Assembly: GCA_013138855.1 (NCBI GenBank)
Contig: WTBX01000190.1
Location: 1-5,081 of the forward strand
Source of the DNA: Methylococcaceae bacterium
GTDB taxonomy: Bacteria; Pseudomonadota; Gammaproteobacteria; Methylococcales; Methylomonadaceae
Length of the DNA stretch: 5,081 bases
Reading direction: 5' to 3'
The notes beneath the pieces were generated by a model that did no database searches, was not told the origin of the DNA, and saw only the letters and a program-made list of their open reading frames with translations. A program made the position numbers and the translations under genes. This document shows positions 1-5,081 of the stretch, one piece after another; the first letter of the stretch is position 1, and each line of letters begins with the position of its first letter.

Positions 1-1004
1 TTTTAAAGCTTATTAATAAAACCTTATTGGCGAGTGAACCTTACGAGGTGTCTAAATTACGCGCTAAACTCATCACCCCACCTTATGGATTGCCAAGTTC
101 GACCTTAGCAATATTAGCCGCTGTTGCAATTCGTCACGAAGTCCCGCGTTTACGATGGACTAATGCAAAAGGTGAAGCAAACTTTGCTAAAAACTTAAAT
201 AGTGCGTTTAGCGAAGACAGTAAACTCACGATTCGTTTGTTTGATTTTGCCCCTAAACAACTCACGATGCTGTATGCGGTGGGCTTGCATTTTAGACTTT
301 CTAAAAAAGATAAAAGCAATGAAGACTACGCCATAGAGTGTAATAAAGCTTTACGCGATTTTGTCAATCAACAATCAGAGGCGATTAAAACCTCAGGACA
401 ATTACAAGATAAAACACGGCAATTAGTGAAATTTGTGCAAAAAATAGCTACAAATCCGCAAGATTTAGCCGATTGTTTAATTGAGTTATTAGGCGGGGAA
501 AGTGATGTCGATAAAGCACAACAACAGCTTAAAAGCTTATTAGATGATTTTGAAAAGATTACCAACTCAAATGGTCATGAAATTAAAAAAACCTTTGAAA
601 CACTGATTCCTAAAAGTCCACTATTTAAAGAGACGCTGGTTAATCGTTTAAACCATGAGGATGCCAGTCCTAAAGCAAAAGCTCTAGGCGGTTTATTAGC
701 AGACCATCAACACGATAAAGAGCTTGATGTTAATCAAGTCACGCAGATTTTATTAGATAAACCGTTTGAAGAATGTAATGAAATTGAAATTGGTGAATGT
801 AAAGGTAATTTAAAAACCTTAATTGAATACCATCAACAACCGCAACCAGAAAGGATTATTAATACGGAGACGGAGCCGACTTCTATTGTGATTGCCGAAG
901 ATTTGATTGAGCAGTTAAATCAAGTGCTTGTCCGAACGCAGTTGCCTAGCTCTCAAATTAAAGCCGCTTTAAGTACGGTCTTAAATCAATACGGCGATGA
1001 ATAA
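1..1004 (+). CDS. brxC: BrxC/PglY-type BREX ATPase, C-terminal part (5' end outside window)
   Basis: The frame is open to the left edge (first whole codon at base 3), giving about 333 residues up to a TAA at 1002-1004. A TTG at 27 could be read as a start, but codons before it are also open, so this is the tail of a longer protein. No P-loop is visible; in full-length BrxC/PglY (about 1200 aa) the Walker motifs lie in the N-terminal part. The retained segment begins with a PPYG-containing stretch followed by an alanine- and leucine-rich helix (about residues 26-44 from the edge), a pattern I recognise from the C-terminal half of BrxC/DUF6079 proteins. The rest is charged and helical, with no membrane segment or signal peptide. 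In BREX, BrxC is a large cytoplasmic ATPase needed for defence. Identification rests mainly on this motif and on pglZ and brxL following directly; the sequence alone would make it a moderate call. No pglX lies between it and pglZ, which points to type 4 BREX. Confidence 0.8.
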   Translation, partial: LKLINKTLLASEPYEVSKLRAKLITPPYGLPSSTLAILAAVAIRHEVPRLRWTNAKGEANFAKNLNSAFSEDSKLTIRLFDFAPKQLTMLYAVGLHFRLSKKDKSNEDYAIECNKALRDFVNQQSEAIKTSGQLQDKTRQLVKFVQKIATNPQDLADCLIELLGGESDVDKAQQQLKSLLDDFEKITNSNGHEIKKTFETLIPKSPLFKETLVNRLNHEDASPKAKALGGLLADHQHDKELDVNQVTQILLDKPFEECNEIEIGECKGNLKTLIEYHQQPQPERIINTETEPTSIVIAEDLIEQLNQVLVRTQLPSSQIKAALSTVLNQYGDE

Positions 1005-3274
1005 TGGCTGTTATCTTTATTTTAGATCAATTCGGTATCGACACCGAAGACGCGATGCTTGTTGAAGCCTCTGAAACTGCTATTAATGTCGCAAGAAAGC
1101 AAATCAATCAGCATTTAGAAATCGCTAACCCAGACTTATTACGGCTGCGAATTAATAGCCACGCCTTATTTAAACGCTTTAGTGATTACGAAGGTTTAAC
1201 AGGCGTATTACCGACACAACAACTATTACCGCGTGTTTTACTGGCTCAAGCCTTAAAAACAGAGCTACCTGCATGGTTATCGGATGAAATTATTATTAAT
1301 TCCGATTTATTAGAACTTGCCCAGACCTCGGAGATTTTAGAAACCTCCGAGGTCTATTCTGCGACATCATTTGAAAAAGACTTAATAAAACGCTGTGATG
1401 CTGAACTCTTAAGCTGTGAATTACAAACCTTCATCAATGCCTTAAGTCGCCAAAATCAAGCCTTTTTGCAGTTGTTAAAAATAGAACCACTACAAATCCA
1501 CTTTAAAAATCATCTCACCCTCGGTTTAGCTTTAGGGGAAGAAGTCGCTACTTTATTAATTGATGAGTTATTAAAAACCAGCTCAATAAGCGAATTTTTA
1601 AATACCTTAGCTTATCAACAACACCTACAACAATTACGCGGCTTTATTTCAGAGCATCAACTTAATCAAGCCTTACCGCCTAAAAACCTGCCCGATTCTT
1701 TATTACAAGCCTTACCTGCTTTACCTTTAAGTGAAGAGAACGCCAATGGTTTAGCTGAAAAATTTATCTCCGCCTTACAAGCCATCGAACATAAAATTTT
1801 ACATCAAGATATTCCAGCGACTGTTTTATGCGAGTGTTTACATGACTGGTCGCCACTTTTAAACGAATTAAGCGAATTAATCGAAACTAATCGAGACTTA
1901 ATCACCGATGAATTATTAGTCAAATTAGAAAGTTTCAGCAGTGAACAAAGCCAAGTTTTATTAAGCCAATTACAACAACGTCTGCAATCGTATCCATTGT
2001 TAAAATCTGATGCCTGTGTTGAGGATGTTTTAACATGGTTAGACGGTTATTTTGATTATTGCCGCGCTTTATTTTTAGATAAACAAACACCTGAGGAAAC
2101 CGTCACCCAAAGTTTTAGTGATTGGTTATTAAGTCAACCTGTTCGAGTGTCCAGTTTGCCGAATAATTGGCGATATTGTGAGCAACAAATCCAAGCTTAT
2201 TTGAAAGAGGCTTATATTGTGGTGGTGATTATGGTTGATGCTTTATCAGCACTCAACCAAGATAGTGTGTTAGCCGAATTAGCGGGATTAAATCACCTGA
2301 ATTTACAAACTCAAAGCTTATTCGCGCCTTTGCCCACCTTAACCGAAGTCGGAAAATTGGCGGTTTTAACAGGTTTAGAAGCTTCTGCTCAAAAAGGCTC
2401 AAATCAAACAGAAGTTCTGCAAAATCATTATCAAAATTCGTTAAAAGTCGTTAAAAGCTGGAAAGAGTCCTCAGAACGGCTTGATGAGAACAGCGAATTA
2501 GTGGTGTTTTTTGAAAATCGTTTAGATGAGCGATTACATGATTGTATTAGCTTTAACAAACACCGTGACGATATTAAGCCGATTATCAAGCAAATTAAAC
2601 GCTCGATTGAAAGCTGGCGTAAAGATGCCGCCCATCTTAATAAAGAAATTGCGTTTATCATCACTGCCGATCATGGCATGACCGTAACCGATGAACTTTA
2701 TCAAGGAAAACCCTTAGGCAAAGTCAAAGAGCGAGTTTTTAAAGAGGCAAGCCAAATTGACAGCAACCAAGATTTTGTATTAATCAATAACTATGCCGTC
2801 CCTAAAAAACGCTGGCGATTAAGTTCCGACGCACTATTAACACATGGCGGTTTAACCCCCGAAGAAGTGATGATTCCCTTTATCACTCTGACCTCTAACA
2901 TCCCAGAGCCAATTAAAACGCCTTTAGAAGTCAGCTTAAATTCTCAAAGCTGCATTAAATTAGGGGATAAAGTGTGGCAAATCGAACTCTCGTTAATCTC
3001 TAATAGTGAAGTCAGTAATATTCAATTAAATCTCGCCCCACCGTTTAAAGGCAAAGCCAACCTAGACAGTTTACGCGCCGCTAAAACCCAAGTTTTAAAA
3101 ATCGACTTTAGTTCTGAACAAATTCAAGAAGGTTTAACCGAGATTGAATTACAGCTCACTTATAAACGCACCGATAAAGCCAATGAAGAGAATAACAAAC
3201 TCTTTAACGTCGAATTTCCCCCTGCTTTATTAGAGCAAGATACTGAATCTAATAAATTTAATAATATGTTTTAA
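1004..3274 (+). CDS. pglZ: BREX phosphatase-like protein PglZ
   Basis: This encodes 756 aa of the PglZ family, alkaline-phosphatase superfamily, the signature protein of BREX systems. The ATG shares its A with the upstream TAA (TAATG), so translation is probably coupled; no strong Shine-Dalgarno is seen. The N-terminal 390 or so residues are helical. The phosphatase-like core runs from about 405 to 630: a hydrophobic strand ending in Asp412 (IMVDAL), the PTLT segment at 444-447 where the family's nucleophile region is expected, the ADHGM motif with Asp556 and His557, and THGG with His614 followed by EEVMIP. Residues from about 639 to the end look beta-rich and end in a polar tail. The metal-site residues appear intact, so I infer a folded, possibly active enzyme; its true substrate in BREX is not known to me. 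The first motif has Ser-Ala after DAL, where many PglZ proteins have Arg plus an aromatic residue. A palindromic repeat is embedded at residues 107-118. Fit to type 4 PglZ is inferred from gene order. Confidence 0.95.
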   Translation: MAVIFILDQFGIDTEDAMLVEASETAINVARKQINQHLEIANPDLLRLRINSHALFKRFSDYEGLTGVLPTQQLLPRVLLAQALKTELPAWLSDEIIINSDLLELAQTSEILETSEVYSATSFEKDLIKRCDAELLSCELQTFINALSRQNQAFLQLLKIEPLQIHFKNHLTLGLALGEEVATLLIDELLKTSSISEFLNTLAYQQHLQQLRGFISEHQLNQALPPKNLPDSLLQALPALPLSEENANGLAEKFISALQAIEHKILHQDIPATVLCECLHDWSPLLNELSELIETNRDLITDELLVKLESFSSEQSQVLLSQLQQRLQSYPLLKSDACVEDVLTWLDGYFDYCRALFLDKQTPEETVTQSFSDWLLSQPVRVSSLPNNWRYCEQQIQAYLKEAYIVVVIMVDALSALNQDSVLAELAGLNHLNLQTQSLFAPLPTLTEVGKLAVLTGLEASAQKGSNQTEVLQNHYQNSLKVVKSWKESSERLDENSELVVFFENRLDERLHDCISFNKHRDDIKPIIKQIKRSIESWRKDAAHLNKEIAFIITADHGMTVTDELYQGKPLGKVKERVFKEASQIDSNQDFVLINNYAVPKKRWRLSSDALLTHGGLTPEEVMIPFITLTSNIPEPIKTPLEVSLNSQSCIKLGDKVWQIELSLISNSEVSNIQLNLAPPFKGKANLDSLRAAKTQVLKIDFSSEQIQEGLTEIELQLTYKRTDKANEENNKLFNVEFPPALLEQDTESNKFNNMF
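1323..1355. repeat. 33-bp palindromic repeat embedded in frame in pglZ
   Basis: AGACCTCGGAG at 1323-1333 is perfectly complementary in reverse to CTCCGAGGTCT at 1345-1355. Past one A/C mismatch (1334/1344) the pairing continues with TTT (1335-1337) against AAA (1341-1343), leaving a TAG loop, so almost the whole element folds as a stem. Its length is exactly 11 codons and it is read without a stop, covering Q107 to the first base of Y118 and giving a repeated TSE at protein level (QTSEILETSEV). The GC-rich arms stand out from AT-rich surroundings. It resembles dispersed ACCTCGGAGGTTT-type palindromes known to me from several bacterial genomes, and behaves like an in-frame palindromic element of the Rickettsia RPE kind. 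Family membership is from memory and untested. Confidence 0.8.
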
Positions 3275-3279
3275 ATCCT

Positions 3280-4671
3280 ATGAACTCACAAATATTAGAT
3301 GAAAAAATCGCTGCAAACTTCGGTGAACTCACTATAGACAAAGCGTTAGTCAGAGAGTTAAAAATTCGTGAAAAACGCACCATTCCAAGTTTTGTCGAAG
3401 AATGGTTAATTTCGCGTTTTCAATCGCCTGAAAAAGATAATGCGCAGGTTTATCAAGAAATTACCGACTTTATGAGTAAACATTTGCCTGCCAAAGGTGA
3501 AAAGGAAAAAATAAAATATCACTTACATTCGGGCGATTCGGTGGTTTTGTTAGACCGTTTTGAAGTGCGGATTGATATTAAAAAAGGTGAAAAACTGCTC
3601 ACCATTCCCTGTATAGATGAGCGCAATGCCTCAATTGTGAATGAGGTTTTAGATAGCAATCAATTATTATTAGAAGGCGGTCAATGGGGCGCGGGGCGTT
3701 TGTTTGTGCGTCCAGAAGGTAAACATCATGTGATTGAATTGGTTGAATTTCATCCGATGCAATCAGGCAAGGTGAATTTAGCCAACTTAGTAAAAGCGCG
3801 AGAACAATTCACTACCCGCGAATGGATTCATTTATTAATGCGAACCATGGGTTATGAACCTGCGGCGTATTCGGAAGAGCAGCAAAATAATGTGTTATTA
3901 CGTTTATTGCCGTTGATTCAAAATAACCTGAATATGATGGAATTAGCTCCCAAAGGCACGGGAAAATCGTTTATTTTTTCTAATCTCAGTCGTCATGTTT
4001 GGCTCAATAGTGGCGGAGCATTAACTAACGCGCAGTTATTTAAAAACTTAAATACTAAGGAAATCGGTTTATTAGGCAAGCATGATTTGTTGGTATTAGA
4101 TGAAGGGCAGTCGATTAGTTTTAAAGGTGCGGATGATATTCATGCGAAGTTTAAGGATTATTTAGAATCGGGGCATTACACCATTGCGAATGACAAGATT
4201 ACCAGTGAATGTGGTTTGATGATTTTGGCAAATATTGAGTTATATGCAGGCGAGCCGAGGCAGTCTGATTATATTCGTCATTTGCCTGAGATGTTTCACG
4301 ACAGTGCATTAATAGACAGGTTTCACGGCATTATTGCAGGTTGGAAAAGTCCACGTTTTACCACCGAGAGCGCGGCGCAGGGTTTAGGGATTAAAGCAGA
4401 TGTGTTTGGTGAGTATTTACATCAGTTACGCACGGTGAGTGATATTGAGTTTCCTTATGGCAATGTACCGCCTTTAAAGGGTGATAGTCGAGATGTTAAG
4501 GCGGTGACACGTTTGGCGACAGCTTTATCTAAGTTGTTATTGTTGAATCCTGAGGATGCCGATTATGAAGCTTATGTGCTGAATCCTGCTAAAGATTTGA
4601 GAACGCGAGTGAGGACACAGCTAGCGGAGTTAGATCCGCATGAGTTTGAGGCAGGGTTGAAAATAAATTAG
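3280..4671 (+). CDS. brxL: BREX AAA+ ATPase BrxL, short form without Lon-like domain
   Basis: This encodes 463 aa. Residues 1-195 or so match the BrxL N-terminal region, which has been linked to DNA binding in type 1 proteins. The AAA+ domain follows: Walker A APKGTGKS at 223-230 (Lys229), Walker B LLVLDEGQ at 270-277 (Asp274, Glu275), a sensor-1-like Asn318 in LMILANIE, and the BrxL-typical DSALIDR (341-347, candidate arginine finger Arg347) with GWKSPR at 354-359. The end, about 400-460, is helical and looks like the lid. Type 1 BrxL proteins are near 680-700 aa and continue into a Lon-protease-like domain, which is absent here. A short BrxL of about 450 aa is known to me as a separate subfamily, so this is probably natural and not a truncation. 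The ATG lies 5 bp after the pglZ stop with no clear ribosome binding site, suggesting coupled translation. It ends in tandem TAG TAA. The 3' half is notably G-rich over C compared with pglZ. Confidence 0.94.
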   Translation: MNSQILDEKIAANFGELTIDKALVRELKIREKRTIPSFVEEWLISRFQSPEKDNAQVYQEITDFMSKHLPAKGEKEKIKYHLHSGDSVVLLDRFEVRIDIKKGEKLLTIPCIDERNASIVNEVLDSNQLLLEGGQWGAGRLFVRPEGKHHVIELVEFHPMQSGKVNLANLVKAREQFTTREWIHLLMRTMGYEPAAYSEEQQNNVLLRLLPLIQNNLNMMELAPKGTGKSFIFSNLSRHVWLNSGGALTNAQLFKNLNTKEIGLLGKHDLLVLDEGQSISFKGADDIHAKFKDYLESGHYTIANDKITSECGLMILANIELYAGEPRQSDYIRHLPEMFHDSALIDRFHGIIAGWKSPRFTTESAAQGLGIKADVFGEYLHQLRTVSDIEFPYGNVPPLKGDSRDVKAVTRLATALSKLLLLNPEDADYEAYVLNPAKDLRTRVRTQLAELDPHEFEAGLKIN

Positions 4672-4695
4672 TAAGATAAATTCAAGTTAATTTCT

Positions 4696-4721
4696 CGTTC
4701 CCAAGCTCCAGCTTGGGAATG
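4696..4721. repeat. REP-like hairpin 1
   Basis: TTCCCAAGCT (4698-4707) and AGCTTGGGAA (4710-4719) are perfect inverse complements around CC. One G-T wobble (4697/4720) and a C-G pair (4696/4721) extend this to a 12-bp stem. It begins 24 bp after the brxL stop. On the minus strand the tetranucleotide GTAG (4726-4723) sits one base before the stem, the arrangement that REP-associated transposases recognise in enterobacterial REPs. No T-run follows on either strand, so an intrinsic terminator is unlikely, although the hairpin may protect the 3' end of the BREX transcript. The sequence matches in style a widespread GTTCCCA(A/C)GCTCC-type repeat that I recall from many proteobacteria and cyanobacteria. 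Confidence 0.78.
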
Positions 4722-4726
4722 CCTAC

Positions 4727-4745
4727 CGTCAAGCTCTGCTTGACG
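4727..4745. repeat. REP-like hairpin 2
   Basis: CGTCAAGC (4727-4734) and GCTTGACG (4738-4745) pair perfectly around a TCT loop. It lies five bases after hairpin 1 and shares the central CAAGCTC...GCTTG core with it, so the pair looks like a two-unit REP doublet (BIME-like). The spacer GCCTACC between the stems contains CTAC, the complement of GTAG. Placement 28 bp before the transposase start suggests that this doublet is a substrate of that protein or marks the edge of its element. Confidence 0.72.
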
Positions 4746-4773
4746 AATACTTAAATTAAAGCATTAAACTAAT

Positions 4774-5081
4774 ATGGGTCGTAGTCGCTATAAAATATTA
4801 AATGAAGGATACCCTTACTTTCATACATCAACAATTGCAGGTTGGCAACCCGTTTTCACTCGTAAAGAAAGTGTACAGATACTTTTCGATAGTTTTACAT
4901 GGCTACAACAAAATACAGATTTTAAACTTCATGCGTATGTGGTTTTAGAAAATCATTTGCATTTTATTTCTAGCGGTAGTGAACACAGTAAGCGAATTCA
5001 ACAATTTAAATCTTTCACTGCGAGAGAGATTCTTGATTTATTAGAGCAACGCGGAGCAACGACTTTGCTTAAATATTTTGC
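4774..5081 (+). CDS. REP-associated tyrosine transposase (RAYT, Y1/HUH family), N-terminal part
   Basis: An ATG at 4774 opens a frame that runs to the right edge (102 whole codons, no stop). The protein starts MGRSRYKIL and continues with an YPYFHTSTIAGW segment, typical of the N-terminus of this family. The HUH metal-binding motif is at H61-L62-H63 within VVLENHLHFI. The catalytic tyrosine is expected on a helix further on, past the window. Family members are HUH nucleases that cut and join single-stranded REP DNA, related to IS200/IS605 TnpA; they are usually domesticated single-copy genes flanked by REPs. The two hairpins directly upstream fit this. There is no clear Shine-Dalgarno; the first in-frame Met preceding the conserved GRSRY block decides the start. 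It is probably not part of the BREX operon and may be transcribed by readthrough or from its own weak promoter. Whether it is intact cannot be judged here. Confidence 0.9.
   Translation, partial: MGRSRYKILNEGYPYFHTSTIAGWQPVFTRKESVQILFDSFTWLQQNTDFKLHAYVVLENHLHFISSGSEHSKRIQQFKSFTAREILDLLEQRGATTLLKYF

Noticed and set aside
27..29. TTG as the start of a complete 325-aa protein
   Set aside because: The frame is open to the left edge with plausible protein sequence before the TTG, no ribosome binding site is visible, and the product resembles the C-terminal part of a much longer family.
134..319. Reverse-strand open frame of 61 codons inside brxC
   Set aside because: It lies wholly within a well-supported gene on the other strand, has no family resemblance and no ribosome binding site. 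The reverse frames at 368-565 and 2431-2664 are dismissed for the same reasons.
1863..1903. Run of near-repeats of the type GAATTAA/CGAAACTAATCGA in pglZ
   Set aside because: Imperfect and explained by codons for a Glu/Leu/Ile/Asn-rich helix; no array structure.
2438..2457. Two tandem copies of TCGTTAAAAG in pglZ
   Set aside because: Only two 10-bp units, out of phase with codons and in AT-rich coding sequence; likely chance.
4696..4721. Rho-independent terminator for the BREX operon
   Set aside because: The stem is strong, but no T-run follows it on either strand, and the matching second hairpin and GTAG fit a REP element better.
4696..4745. CRISPR repeat-spacer unit
   Set aside because: The two hairpins differ in sequence and length and are only five bases apart, with no regular spacer.
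4740..4768. Promoter for the transposase gene with TTGACG as -35
   Set aside because: The TTGACG is part of the hairpin arm, the best hexamer at proper spacing (ATTAAA at 4763) matches the -10 consensus poorly, and transcription would begin at or past the ATG.

Overview
The window carries the 3' part of a BREX phage-defence operon, all on the plus strand, followed by a mobile-element module. The DNA is AT-rich (roughly 40% GC by eye) and favours codons such as TTA, AAA and GAA. It also carries short palindromic repeats of kinds I associate with sulfur-oxidising and related gammaproteobacteria (Beggiatoa/Thiothrix-like). That placement is an inference from style and remembered repeat types, not from a marker gene.

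Layout. Positions 1-1004 hold the C-terminal third or so of a BrxC/PglY-type ATPase whose start lies outside the window. Positions 1004-3274 hold pglZ, an alkaline-phosphatase-superfamily protein, which overlaps the preceding stop by one base. Positions 3280-4671 hold brxL, an AAA+ ATPase in its short form (463 aa) with no Lon-like C-terminal domain, ending in tandem stops. Positions 4672-4773 are intergenic and contain two REP-like hairpins. From 4774 to the edge runs the N-terminal part of a REP-associated tyrosine transposase (RAYT), an HUH single-strand transposase.

Interpretation. The order brxC-pglZ-brxL, with no pglX methyltransferase between brxC and pglZ, does not fit type 1 BREX. 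It fits type 4 (brxP-brxC-pglZ-brxL), in which a PAPS-reductase-domain protein, BrxP, takes the first position. BrxP would be expected just upstream and cannot be seen here. The three genes are packed with a 1-bp overlap and a 5-bp gap and almost certainly form one transcriptional unit. BrxC and BrxL would be the two ATP-driven components, and PglZ the phosphatase-like component that is the signature of all BREX systems.

Points worth a second look are: a 33-bp palindromic repeat in frame inside pglZ; the missing Lon-like domain of BrxL; a non-canonical first metal-site motif in PglZ; a REP doublet with a GTAG tetranucleotide beside the RAYT gene; and a change of GC skew within brxL.
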